A stretch of 64,000 nt of DNA from JANQIO01 sp038746745 (GTDB lineage: Bacteria > Pseudomonadota > Gammaproteobacteria > Pseudomonadales > Halieaceae). This document shows positions 16,978 through 25,148 of the stretch, piece after piece; position 1 is the stretch's first letter; every line of letters begins with the position of its first letter. The DNA lies in contig JBCDKJ010000010.1 in the NCBI GenBank assembly GCA_038746745.1, forward strand, positions 14,420 through 78,419, given 5' to 3'. Position numbers and translations under genes: made by a program. Below the pieces are notes generated by a model. That model was given only the letters and a program-made list of their open reading frames with translations, did no database searches and had not been told where the DNA came from.

Positions 16978-18312
16978 TCAGTCTGCCAGCCAGTTGCCAT
17001 GGAAGCCGAAGGGGACACGCCTTGGCAGTGAAATTACTGCCTGGGGCTCGCCGTTGAAGTCCTGGGCATTCAGGATGACCACGTCACTGCTGTTAGTGCT
17101 GTCATCGTAAACATAGGCCAGTACCCAACCTTCATCCTCCGCTGCGTTGGCGTGTGCGGGTACGAACACCGGCTCCATAAAGTGCCGGTGTGCCCCCTGT
17201 GCATGTGACAACGTCCGGTTTTGCGCCATGTCGTGCTTGCGCAAGCCGCCGGTGTTGAAGCCCTCGGCCAGTTGCGTGGTGTAGGCATAGCGATGGCGCT
17301 TGCCGGCGCGTCGCTCGTCGAGTCGTGGAAATTCCTGAGGGTGTTCATCGATACAGGATTCCTTAACCCGTAATTGCGTCGGGTCGATAAGCCAGCGGTC
17401 CAGGCGGGTGGGGCCTTCATTGGGACCGTGACGGTCGGTGGCAAACATACGACTGTGTCGCGCTACGTCCATTACGACGCGACCCTGCTCATCTTCGTAG
17501 GCGTTGACTGGATGAAACACGTAACACAAGTCCACCTCATGCCAACTCACATCCTCGGCATTACCGTCTCTGGGCAGCAGGCCAACCCGGGCGCCGTAAT
17601 CTGGGTTCCACGTGTAGGGGAAGGGCATGCCCTCAACGGCAGCCTGCTCATCGAAGGTGACGGGCAGGTCCAGCAGGATGAAGTAGTTCTCGGTGAACAT
17701 GCAGTCATGCACCATCGGCTTGCCGGGGGTGGGAACATTTACCCGGCGCTTGAGTTCGCCGCTGGCGTCCACACTTACGTATTGGATGTGCGTCCAGGCG
17801 GGCGAATACACGGCGGTATGCAGCTCGCCAGTCTCCGGATCGCGATGCGGATGTGCGCTAAATCCTTGCGCTACGGCGCCATTCAGATCACAGCGTCCCA
17901 CTGTCTCCAGGTCATCGTTCAACTCCACGGGCAGATTCCCCGCCTCGACGATGGCCAGCGTCTTTCCTGCGTGGCCAATGATGTTGGTATTGGCGACTCC
18001 GCTACCTATATCGAACGCGGGCCTGGGACCGCTGACTTCTGGCCAGCCCATATGGGCCGTTACAGCGTCATCACGCACATAGCGCGCTTTGTACCACTCG
18101 GCATTCCCATCCCGCAGCCGCAGACCGTGCACCATGCCATTGCCAAGGAACCAGTGATAAATCGATGGGTCCGCAGCTACCGGGTTAGGGCCTATTCGCA
18201 GCAGGCGCCCGCAGAGCTCACGCGGTATTTCTCCGCGTACGGGGAGCATCGTCGCTGTGAGTTCTTCCGGGACAGGGCTGAAGTTACCCTGCAGATAGGG
18301 GTTGCCTGTCAT
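16978..18312 (-). CDS. Carotenoid oxygenase (RPE65/CCD family)
   Basis: 444 aa from ATG 18312 (MTGNPYLQGNFSPV); an ATG at 18330 is possible. The family uses a non-heme Fe(II) held by four histidines to cleave a double bond in carotenoids, apocarotenoids or stilbenes. Candidate ligands are in FSAHPHRDP, MVHDCMF, YVFHPVNAYED and the C-terminal FGFHGNWL. RIGPNPV near the start is also conserved. Likely products are apocarotenals or retinal, but the substrate cannot be read from the sequence. No carotenoid synthesis genes are nearby, so the pathway link is open. Confidence 0.9.
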   Translation of the reverse strand: MTGNPYLQGNFSPVPEELTATMLPVRGEIPRELCGRLLRIGPNPVAADPSIYHWFLGNGMVHGLRLRDGNAEWYKARYVRDDAVTAHMGWPEVSGPRPAFDIGSGVANTNIIGHAGKTLAIVEAGNLPVELNDDLETVGRCDLNGAVAQGFSAHPHRDPETGELHTAVYSPAWTHIQYVSVDASGELKRRVNVPTPGKPMVHDCMFTENYFILLDLPVTFDEQAAVEGMPFPYTWNPDYGARVGLLPRDGNAEDVSWHEVDLCYVFHPVNAYEDEQGRVVMDVARHSRMFATDRHGPNEGPTRLDRWLIDPTQLRVKESCIDEHPQEFPRLDERRAGKRHRYAYTTQLAEGFNTGGLRKHDMAQNRTLSHAQGAHRHFMEPVFVPAHANAAEDEGWVLAYVYDDSTNSSDVVILNAQDFNGEPQAVISLPRRVPFGFHGNWLAD

Positions 18313-18393
18313 CCTGTGGCATCCTGTCATTAGTAAAACGTCAGTGTAATAGAAACCTGCCACTGCTGCGTGCCTGTTTCCGTGTTAACGAGG

Positions 18394-21300
18394 CTAATGA
18401 AAATTACGAGAAGCGATATGTAAATCCTTCAGCGCGCCACTGTAGTCGTACAGTGCACCGGCGATGATGTGAGTAACATTTTCCCGGCATTCCAGGGTGC
18501 CTTTCACCAATAATAGCTGCGACGTCATCAGGGCCTGGCGAAACTGCTCCTGTACTCGCGGCCAGACTACAATATTGCTGTTGCCAGTCTCATCTTCCAG
18601 GGTTAGAAACAGCACCCCGGAGGCAGTGCCAGGACGCTGACGCCCGGTCACCAAACCAGCGATACGGATAAAGCGGTTGTTGCCAATATCAGTAAGGTCG
18701 ACGAAGCGTTTGCAGCGATTAAACGGCGGCTGCTGTCGCAGTAACTGCATGGGATGGGCCCGTAAGGTTAATCCGGTGCTGCGGTAATCAGCGAGAACGT
18801 CTTCCGCTATGCCGGGCGCGCGTACCTCCACCGCGTCGTTGAAGTGCTGACGCTGCTGGTACTGCTCCTCCTTTAGCAGAGGTCGGTTCGCCTCCAGCGC
18901 CATGATCTGCCACTGTGCCTGGTGGCGATGGCCACTCAAGCTGGCCAGTGCATCGGCGTCGGCCAGGGCTTCCATGTTACGTTTGTCGAGACCGGCGCGT
19001 TGACGCAGATCGGCAATATTGACAAAGGGCTGCCGTCTGGCCTGCTCGGTAATTTGTTCCGCGCCTTCCCGGCTCAGGCCTTTGACCAGACGAAACCCCA
19101 GCAGCAGGCTGTGATGCTTATCATCCAGCATCTGGTGGTCCCACTGGCTGTGATTGACGTCGATGGGTAATACGCTGACCCGGTGCCGCCGCGCATCCTG
19201 AATCAGCTGCGAAGGCGTGTAGAAACCCATGGGTTGGCTGTTGAGTAGCCCACAGTAAAAAGCTGACGGGTGATGACGTTTGAGCCAGGCCGACACGTAG
19301 GCCAACAGGGCGAAACTGGCCGAGTGAGATTCTGGAAAGCCGTAGCCGCCAAACCCCTTGATCTGGCTGAACAGCTTATTGGCAAAGTCTTCGTCATAGC
19401 CCCGCGCCAGCATGCCCTGTACCAGCTTATCCTCAAAATGCAGCAGGTTGCCGTTTTTGCCCCAACTTGCCATGGCGCGGCGTAACTGGTCCGCCTCGCC
19501 ACCGCTAAAGCCCGCCGCGACCATGGCCAGCTTAATCGCCTGTTCCTGAAAAATGGGTACCCCTAGAGTGCGTTCCAGCACGCTTTTGATAGCTTCATTC
19601 GGGTAGGTAATGGCCTCTTTGCCCTGACGTCGGCGCAGGTAGGGGTGCACCATATCGCCCTGAATAGGTCCCGGGCGTACAATCGCAATCTCGATGACCA
19701 GATCGTAAAAACAGGCGGGCTTCATGCGCGGCAGCATGGTCATCTGTGCTCGCGACTCGATCTGAAAGACGCCGACGCTGTCCGCCTGCTGCAGCATGTG
19801 ATAGGTGGCGGCGTCTTCTTTGGGAATGTCCTGTATAGCCCGAATGCGCGGCGCGTAGCGATGTACTAAGGCCAGGCTTTTGCGAATCGCTGACAGCATG
19901 CCCAGCGCCAGTACATCGACTTTTAATAACCCCAGAGCTTCGATGTCTTCCTTGTCCCATTGAATAACCGTGCGGTCTGCCATGCTCGCGTTCTCTACCG
20001 GCACCAGCGTCGAAATGGGGCTGCGGGTAATGACAAAGCCGCCTACGTGCTGGGACAAATGCCGGGGAAACCCGTGTATTTCCTGCACCAGTTGATAGAA
20101 CTGTCGAGCACAGCGGGTGCTGCCTACAATGCCCTGCTCGGCAAAGCGCGCTTCCAGATCGGCGCGGCGGTCCCACCAGGCCATGGATTTGGCGAGGTCA
20201 TCTACCAGCACCGGGTCCAGGCCCAGGGCCTTGCCCACATCGCGCACAGCACTGCGGGAGCGATAAGTGACCAGGGTAGCTGCCAGAGCTGCTCGTTTGC
20301 GGCTGTACTTCTGGTAGATGTATTGAATGACCTCTTCTCGGCGCTCGTGTTCGAAGTCGACATCGATATCCGGCGGCTCGTTGCGCTCTCGTGAGATAAA
20401 GCGCTCAAACAGCAGCGATACCTGGTCAGGTGATACTTCTGTGATATGCAGGCAGTAACACACCACCGAATTGGCCGCCGAGCCACGGCCCTGGCAAAGA
20501 ATATTACGGGAGCGTGCAAAGCGAACGATGTCGTAGACCGTGAGAAAGTAATACTCGTAGTTAAGCTCTGCGATCAGTGCCAACTCGCTTTCAATTCGGT
20601 CCAGCACAGGCTGACTGGGTCCGCCGGGCCAGCGCTGCAGACAGCCCTCGGTAACCAGCTGACGCAGCCAGCTACCGGGGTCATATCCCTCAGGTACCAC
20701 TTCTTCGGGATACTCGTAGCGCAGCTCGTCCAGGCTGAAATCACAGCGCGCAGCCACCCGCAGGGTTTCTGCCAGTAGCGCAGGCGGATAGAGCTGTTGC
20801 AACTGCTTCAGACTGCGAAGATGTTGTTGACTGTTGCCCAATCGACGCCTGCCCAGTTGCTGCACGCTGGTGTTAAACCGGGTGGCCGTCAACACATCGT
20901 GCAGCGGTTTGCGGCGCGGATGATGCATTTGTACGTCACCACAGGCCAACATGGGAATATCCAGCGCTTCGGCCAGTGCCAGCAGGGACAGATAGCGTTG
21001 GCGCTCTCCAGCCCGACGCAGACTGTGAACGCCCAGCCATAGCCGGTTTTTGCACAGCCGTCGCAGTTGTGCACCATAGGCACGCTGGTGGTCTGAGTCC
21101 TCTTCGGGCAACCAGATCAACAGGCAGCGCTTTAGATGGAAAATCACATCTCGCAGGGTGACCTGATACTCACCTTTGGGGCTGCGTCGCCGGGCCAGGC
21201 TGATCAGGCCGGACAGCTCAGCGTAAGCAACTCGGCTGGGGGCTAATGCCACCAGACGAATGCCTTCTTCGAGATTGAATTCGCTGCCAACAATCAGTTG

Positions 21301-21489
21301 TAGATCTGCGCCTGCCTCGATGATGTCCTTGACCGCGATATAGGCTTTCACAATACCCGCCAGTGAGCATTCGTCGGTGATAGCCAGGGCCCGGTAACCC
21401 ATTTCGGCCGCGCGCAGTACCAACTCTCGGGGGTGCGAAGCCCCGCGCTGAAAGCTGAAGTTGCTCAGGCAGTGTAATTCGGCGTACAT
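18394..21489 (-). CDS. dnaE2: Error-prone DNA polymerase DnaE2 (ImuC)
   Basis: 1031 aa, typical for DnaE2 (shorter than replicative DnaE). The protein begins with a PHP domain (AELHCLSNFSFQRGASHP). The catalytic aspartates lie in PPDIDVDF and in LGLLKVDVLALGML. It ends in a helix-hairpin-helix/OB region (RIAGLVTGRQRPGTASGV). DnaE2 works with ImuA and ImuB in damage-induced mutagenesis across lesions. Those two genes are here but 3.6 kb upstream, separated by plus-strand genes. A LexA box lies 180 nt upstream, so SOS control is clear. The start codon has no visible Shine-Dalgarno site. Confidence 0.96.
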   Translation of the reverse strand: MYAELHCLSNFSFQRGASHPRELVLRAAEMGYRALAITDECSLAGIVKAYIAVKDIIEAGADLQLIVGSEFNLEEGIRLVALAPSRVAYAELSGLISLARRRSPKGEYQVTLRDVIFHLKRCLLIWLPEEDSDHQRAYGAQLRRLCKNRLWLGVHSLRRAGERQRYLSLLALAEALDIPMLACGDVQMHHPRRKPLHDVLTATRFNTSVQQLGRRRLGNSQQHLRSLKQLQQLYPPALLAETLRVAARCDFSLDELRYEYPEEVVPEGYDPGSWLRQLVTEGCLQRWPGGPSQPVLDRIESELALIAELNYEYYFLTVYDIVRFARSRNILCQGRGSAANSVVCYCLHITEVSPDQVSLLFERFISRERNEPPDIDVDFEHERREEVIQYIYQKYSRKRAALAATLVTYRSRSAVRDVGKALGLDPVLVDDLAKSMAWWDRRADLEARFAEQGIVGSTRCARQFYQLVQEIHGFPRHLSQHVGGFVITRSPISTLVPVENASMADRTVIQWDKEDIEALGLLKVDVLALGMLSAIRKSLALVHRYAPRIRAIQDIPKEDAATYHMLQQADSVGVFQIESRAQMTMLPRMKPACFYDLVIEIAIVRPGPIQGDMVHPYLRRRQGKEAITYPNEAIKSVLERTLGVPIFQEQAIKLAMVAAGFSGGEADQLRRAMASWGKNGNLLHFEDKLVQGMLARGYDEDFANKLFSQIKGFGGYGFPESHSASFALLAYVSAWLKRHHPSAFYCGLLNSQPMGFYTPSQLIQDARRHRVSVLPIDVNHSQWDHQMLDDKHHSLLLGFRLVKGLSREGAEQITEQARRQPFVNIADLRQRAGLDKRNMEALADADALASLSGHRHQAQWQIMALEANRPLLKEEQYQQRQHFNDAVEVRAPGIAEDVLADYRSTGLTLRAHPMQLLRQQPPFNRCKRFVDLTDIGNNRFIRIAGLVTGRQRPGTASGVLFLTLEDETGNSNIVVWPRVQEQFRQALMTSQLLLVKGTLECRENVTHIIAGALYDYSGALKDLHIASRNFH

Positions 21490-21665
21490 AGGATTGGTTT
21501 ACATATGCTGTATCTGTAGACGCTGCCTCTACATAAAGCTGTGTCTAAAAAAGTTGTCTTTACAAAGGCTGTGTCTATAAGAGCTGTCTCTATAAGTACT
21601 GTCTCTGCAAAAGCTGCCCGGTTGTTATGCGTCAGACCCTGAATACGACGGTGACAGGGCGCCAT
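21465..21665 (-). other. Possible leader reading frame upstream of dnaE2
   Basis: A 66-codon frame opens 5 nt after the LexA box (ATG at 21665) and ends at 21465, overlapping the dnaE2 start by 25 nt. Because the 15-bp repeats keep frame, it encodes five-residue repeats such as IETAL, IDTAF and LDTAL. There is no ribosome site, and the ATG would lie only ~15 nt from the expected transcript start. It could couple to dnaE2 or be meaningless; I do not claim a protein. Confidence 0.25.
21507..21612 (-). repeat. 15-bp tandem repeat array in the dnaE2 leader
   Basis: Seven degenerate units of about 15 bp, one of 16, following GCTGTvTCTATAArr on the plus strand. They lie between the LexA-controlled promoter and the dnaE2 start, so they would form most of the 5' leader of the mRNA. 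Confidence 0.75.
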
Positions 21666-21669
21666 AATA

Positions 21670-21685
21670 CTGTATATATATACAG
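21670..21685 (-). promoter_or_regulatory. LexA (SOS) box of dnaE2
   Basis: CTGTATATATATACAG is a perfect match to the gammaproteobacterial LexA consensus CTGT-N8-ACAG. The palindrome extends four bases further on each side (AATA...TATT). It directly follows the -10 element, so LexA would block transcription start. Confidence 0.95.
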
Positions 21686-21686
21686 T

Positions 21687-21714
21687 ATTATAAATTCGCA
21701 GAAACGCAAGGCAA
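21687..21714 (-). promoter_or_regulatory. Sigma70 promoter of dnaE2
   Basis: On the minus strand: -35 TTGCCT (21714-21709), a 16-nt spacer, and a perfect -10 TATAAT (21692-21687), with the LexA box right after it. Confidence 0.8.
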
Positions 21715-21900
21715 GCTCCGGCAAAAATGGCCCGACCGGGCCTTCGAGCCCCATGGAATATGAACGAAGCTAGCCTGGCAGTGCGGCAACAGCGCTACAC
21801 TGTGGTGCTACGGTGCTTAGGACACGATGCACATAGCGTCATAACTGCTATCGTGTTCTATCTATGCCCGTAATCCCGCAATTGAAGAAGAGGACATCTC

Positions 21901-22791
21901 ATGATCCCTGCTCGTATCCTGACCGGTCTGCTGTTTATCCTGTTCATCGGCGCCTGCGCCACAGACACTGGCACCACAGTGGCCGAGCCGTCCGCGCCCG
22001 GTACTGACAGCGAGCGGCTGGCGACTGTGCTGGCGCTGCAGCCAGAGGAGCGCCAGGCGCGCTACAGCCAGCGCCACCCCCAGCAAACCCTGGAGTTTTT
22101 TGACATCGCACCCGGTAGCAAAGTGGTGGAAGTACTGCCTGGTGGCGGCTGGTACTCACCCATCCTCGCCGCCTATCTGGGAGCTGAAGGCGAGTTAATC
22201 GGTGTCGATTATCCGCTGTCGATCTGGTCGAACTTTAGCTTTGCGGGCAAAGAGTTTATTGCCCGCCGCGAGCAGTGGGTGGATACCTGGCCCGACACGG
22301 CCGTGGACTGGCCGGGGGACGACAAAGCCACCGTCACGGCTAACCGCTTTGATACCCTGGGCGAGGAGATGACTGGTACGGTAGATGCCGTATTGTTTGT
22401 TCGCGCGCTGCACAACCTGAATCGTTTTGAGAACAAGGGCGGCTATCGCAGTCAGGCGCTTACAGAGACTCTGCGCATCCTGAAACCTGGCGGCGTGGTC
22501 GGCGTGGTTCAGCATGCCGCGCCTGAAAGCGCGGCAGAAAAAGGAGTAGATGGTTCCCGCGGGTACTTGAAGCAGTCCAATGTTATCGCTTTATTTGAGG
22601 CTGCCGGCTTCGAATGGGTCGCCGACAGCGCTATTAATGCCAACCCCAAAGATGTTCCCGATGAATCTGATATCGTCTGGCGCCTGCCGCCCAGTTATAA
22701 CGGCTCTGGTGATGACCCGGAGCGCAAGGCAGCGGTGGATGCGATCGGCGAATCCAACCGGATGACGCTGTTGTTCCGCAAGCCGGTCTGA
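21901..22791 (+). CDS. SAM-dependent methyltransferase-like lipoprotein (COG4798 type)
   Basis: 296 aa. An N-terminal signal with lipobox LFIGAC places it in the envelope as a lipoprotein. The rest is a class I methyltransferase-like fold: motif I is VVEVLPGGGWYSPILAAYLG, and LRILKPGGVVGVVQH is the motif-V strand and loop. Periplasmic proteins of this predicted methyltransferase group are common in marine Proteobacteria. How an S-adenosylmethionine enzyme would work outside the cytoplasm is not known, so the domain may have another role. A ribosome site (AGAAGAGG) precedes the ATG. The YaiI-type gene follows 8 nt later. Confidence 0.78.
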   Translation: MIPARILTGLLFILFIGACATDTGTTVAEPSAPGTDSERLATVLALQPEERQARYSQRHPQQTLEFFDIAPGSKVVEVLPGGGWYSPILAAYLGAEGELIGVDYPLSIWSNFSFAGKEFIARREQWVDTWPDTAVDWPGDDKATVTANRFDTLGEEMTGTVDAVLFVRALHNLNRFENKGGYRSQALTETLRILKPGGVVGVVQHAAPESAAEKGVDGSRGYLKQSNVIALFEAAGFEWVADSAINANPKDVPDESDIVWRLPPSYNGSGDDPERKAAVDAIGESNRMTLLFRKPV

Positions 22792-22799
22792 GCACGCCC

Positions 22800-23249
22800 G
22801 TGGAAATCTGGGTAGACGCCGACGCCTGTCCGCGTGTAGTGAAGGACATTTTGTTCCGCGCTGCTACACGCACCGGCGTGCCACTGACGCTGGTGGCTAA
22901 CCAGCCACTGTAGACACCTGCGGCGACCAATATCCGCGCGCTACAGGTAGCCAGCGGATTTGACGAGGCAGATAACCATATTGCGCAGGCCGTTAACGAG
23001 GGCGACCTGGTGATTACTGCTGATATACCGTTGGCTGCAGAGGTGATTGAAAATGGCGCCCTGGCGCTGAACCCTCGCGGCGAGATGTATACGCGCGAGA
23101 CAATACGTTCCCGACTCAATATGCGGGACTTTATGGACACCATGCGTTCCAGCGGTGTTGAGTTGTCCACCACCGCAGCCTACAGCCAGCAGGACAGGCA
23201 GCGCTTCGCCAACAGCCTGGATCGCTGGCTGGCAAAGGCGGCGCGCTAG
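22800..23249 (+). pseudogene. YaiI/YqxD (UPF0178, DUF188) gene with internal amber stop
   Basis: Reading from GTG 22800 gives EIWVDADACPRVVKDILFRA, the family N-terminus with its metal-binding D-A-D-A-C-P motif. The frame then meets TAG at 22911-22913 (codon 38) within ANQPL-stop-TPAATNIRAL, and continues with full family similarity to 23249, including ITADIPLAAEVI and LNPRGEMYT. The total would be 149 aa, normal for the family. All downstream sequence is in frame and undamaged, so the stop is either recent, a sequencing error (CAG to TAG or similar) or read through. The family is PIN-like with unknown role. The gene lies between the methyltransferase and DUF427 genes on the same strand. Confidence 0.85.
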
Positions 23250-23269
23250 TACCCAGCGAGGAAAAGACG

Positions 23270-23788
23270 ATGTGGCAATACACAGGGAAGCAGCGCCCGC
23301 CGTTTGCGGAAGAGCCAGGGCCCGGGCAGGAGTCTGTGTGGGATTATCCGCGCCCGCCAGCACTGGTACCCTGTGAGAAAGAGGTGTTGGTTCAGGCGCA
23401 GGGCAGTGAGTTAGCTCGCTCGACTCACTGTCACCGCGTGCTCGAAACCGCAAGCCCGCCAACGTATTACATCCCGGCGGCGGACATCAATCACGCCGCT
23501 CTGGTGGCGATTCAGGGCAGCTCTTTCTGCGAGTGGAAGGGCGCTGCTGCCTACTGGGCGCTGGCGCTTCAACAAAATGCGGGCGGTGAGGCGATTGGCT
23601 GGAGCTATCCCGACCCCAGCCCCAGTTTTGCGGCGCTCAGAGGAGCTTATAGCTTTTACCCCGGCCGCGTGGAGTGCTACGTAGACGGCGAGCGAGTAAA
23701 GCCCCAGCCGGGCCACTTCTACGGAGGCTGGATCACGCAGGATATTGTGGGCCCGGTGAAAGGTGAGTCGGGCACGGGCCACTGGTAA
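23270..23788 (+). CDS. DUF427 domain protein
   Basis: 172 aa. The beta-rich DUF427 domain is recognised by WDYPRPPALVPCEKEVLV near the start, STHCHRVLETASPPTYYIP and FYPGRVECYVDGERV. The WDYPRPP and GGWITQDIVGP segments are strongly conserved in the longer members. The function is not established; some members are fused to other metabolic enzymes. It begins 20 nt after the YaiI-type gene with a GAGGAAAAG ribosome site, so the three plus-strand genes from 21901 may form one operon. Confidence 0.85.
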   Translation: MWQYTGKQRPPFAEEPGPGQESVWDYPRPPALVPCEKEVLVQAQGSELARSTHCHRVLETASPPTYYIPAADINHAALVAIQGSSFCEWKGAAAYWALALQQNAGGEAIGWSYPDPSPSFAALRGAYSFYPGRVECYVDGERVKPQPGHFYGGWITQDIVGPVKGESGTGHW

Positions 23789-23900
23789 GAGGGGGGTAGC
23801 TGGGTCACATGGCCCTCTCTCAAGAAGTGCTAAGAACATCTGAATAACGACTGAAGAACAACCGTAGACTGACCGAAAAGTACCTCGGCCAGTCACGAAG

Positions 23901-23918
23901 CTGTCATTTTTCTGTAAT
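23901..23918 (+). promoter_or_regulatory. Candidate Pho box
   Basis: CTGTCATTTTTCTGTAAT matches the PhoB box pattern CTGTCAT-N4-CTGTCAT with one mismatch in the second half. It lies 24 nt before the ATG at 23942 and could serve in place of a -35 element, with TGTAGT at 23927-23932 as a weak -10. Confidence 0.55.
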
Positions 23919-23941
23919 GCAAAGATTGTAGTCTGCGCGTC

Positions 23942-24328
23942 ATGAAATTGTCACAGACACGAAATCTTATGAAGCTTTGGTGCGCAATTGCGCTGTTGGG
24001 GTTGTTTATGAGCTCTCACAGTCAGGCGCTTGAGCTGGGTCCTGAAGACTTTGTCGCGGCCCGCAGCATGACCTGCGTTTTGGCGCAGGAAAGCCTGGGC
24101 TACCTCAGCGAAGACGAGTACGCAGAAATGGCGGAGTCCGTGCTGTCTGACTACGATCAAGCTGAGGGTGACGTTATTTACGCTCAGGCACTGGGTTACT
24201 TCGATGGATTGATGTTCGGCCTGATCGAAAGCGATGAGAGCGAAATTAGCTCGCGTCTCCAGGATTTTGTATCCAGTGCAGCCTGCACAGCGTTCACTGG
24301 ATTCAGTGGCACCAGCCTACGCCTGTGA
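23942..24328 (+). CDS. Small secreted protein of unknown function, possibly phosphate-regulated
   Basis: 128 aa from ATG 23942; ATG 23969 is an alternative that still leaves a good signal peptide (MKLWCAIALLGLFMSSHSQA). The mature part is acidic (EDEYAEMAE, ESDESEISS) with two cysteines, MTCVLAQ and SAACTAFTG, which could form a disulfide. I do not recognise the family. The Pho box just upstream suggests induction at low phosphate. If TGTAGT is the -10, transcription would start close to the first ATG, giving a leaderless or very short-leader mRNA. Base use resembles its neighbours. Confidence 0.6.
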   Translation: MKLSQTRNLMKLWCAIALLGLFMSSHSQALELGPEDFVAARSMTCVLAQESLGYLSEDEYAEMAESVLSDYDQAEGDVIYAQALGYFDGLMFGLIESDESEISSRLQDFVSSAACTAFTGFSGTSLRL

Positions 24329-24333
24329 TGCTC

Positions 24334-24378
24334 AGAGCCGCGGCTACGGCTGCGGCGTTTCAGGCTCTCGTTTCACTT
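24334..24378 (+). terminator. Possible terminator hairpin after the secreted protein gene
   Basis: AGAGCC at 24334-24339 pairs with GGCTCT at 24363-24368. A GC-rich inner stem (GCCGC/GCGGC) lies between them, and a T-rich tract follows. Moderate quality. Confidence 0.45.
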
Positions 24379-24380
24379 TT

Positions 24381-24449
24381 CGTTTCTTACCCCTCTTTCT
24401 TACCCCTCGTTTCTTACCCCTCGTTTCTTACCCCGGGCTTCTCACCCCT
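24381..24449 (+). repeat. 14-bp tandem repeats in a non-coding gap
   Basis: Five units of CGTTTCTTACCCCT (one 13-nt, last one degenerate) lie in the 307-nt gap 24329-24635. Farther on, 24525-24532 and 24553-24560 form an inverted repeat (GCCTGGAG/CTCCAGGC). I see no gene in the gap. Confidence 0.8.
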
Positions 24450-24524
24450 CACTTTTTGTTACTTACTCGCTCCTCCCGTTCAGTTTTAGCCTACAGCGGT
24501 AGTTTTGCTGGCCAGTAGCGTTGG

Positions 24525-24560
24525 GCCTGGAGTCCGCTTGATATCAATCAGGCTCCAGGC
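24525..24560. repeat. Inverted repeat upstream of the GGCT-fold gene
   Basis: GCCTGGAG and CTCCAGGC are separated by 20 nt. They could form a hairpin in the leader of the 24636 gene; there is no T-tract, so a terminator role is doubtful. Confidence 0.5.
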
Positions 24561-24635
24561 GGAAGGGGGTGAACAGAATCAAGACAGGATTTAATATAGT
24601 CGTTCGGTCTTACCAGTCGATTGTGACGGTGCAAC

Positions 24636-25148
24636 ATGCTCTATTTCGCCTACGGGTCGAATATGTCCTCGCGCAGACTGCAGCAGCGAATCCTGACTGT
24701 GCGCTCCCTGGGCACTGCTATTCTGCATGGCCACCAGCTACGCTTTCACAAAATGGGGTCAGACGGCTCCGGTAAATGTGATGCCTACTGCACCGACGTG
24801 TATGACGATGTGATACACGGAGTTCTGTTTGAAATCGATGATGCTGGCAAAGCCACACTGGATGGCATCGAGGGGCTGGGATTCGGTTACGACGATAAAG
24901 AGGTCGAAGTGCTTCACGGTGGCAGCGAGGTGCGGGCGGTGACCTACATCGCTACCCGTATCGATGAAAAGCGGCAGCCCTTTGCGTGGTATCACCAACA
25001 TGTGGTGGTAGGTGCACAGGAAGCCGAGCTTCCTGAGGCCTATTTGCGCAATATTCTCGACGTTACAGTAATCGATGACCCCGACCCTATCCGCCACGCC
25101 AAAGAGCTGGCAATTTATGAGCATGTCCTAGCTGAAAAAGCCCTGTAA
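24636..25148 (+). CDS. Gamma-glutamylcyclotransferase-fold protein
   Basis: 170 aa. YFAYGSNMSSRRLQQR at the start is the GGCT/AIG2-like signature, followed by LHGHQLRFHKMGSDGSGKC and VHGVLFEI-type strands (IHGVLFEIDDAG). The catalytic glutamate is likely in LDGIEGLGFGY. Members release 5-oxoproline from gamma-glutamyl compounds and take part in glutathione or gamma-glutamylamine turnover; the true substrate is unknown here. Its 3' end overlaps imuB on the other strand by 21 nt. Confidence 0.88.
   Translation: MLYFAYGSNMSSRRLQQRILTVRSLGTAILHGHQLRFHKMGSDGSGKCDAYCTDVYDDVIHGVLFEIDDAGKATLDGIEGLGFGYDDKEVEVLHGGSEVRAVTYIATRIDEKRQPFAWYHQHVVVGAQEAELPEAYLRNILDVTVIDDPDPIRHAKELAIYEHVLAEKAL

Noticed and set aside
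17374..18333. Plus-strand frame of 319 codons inside the carotenoid oxygenase gene
   Set aside because: Antisense shadow of a recognised enzyme with all four iron-ligand histidines on the other strand.
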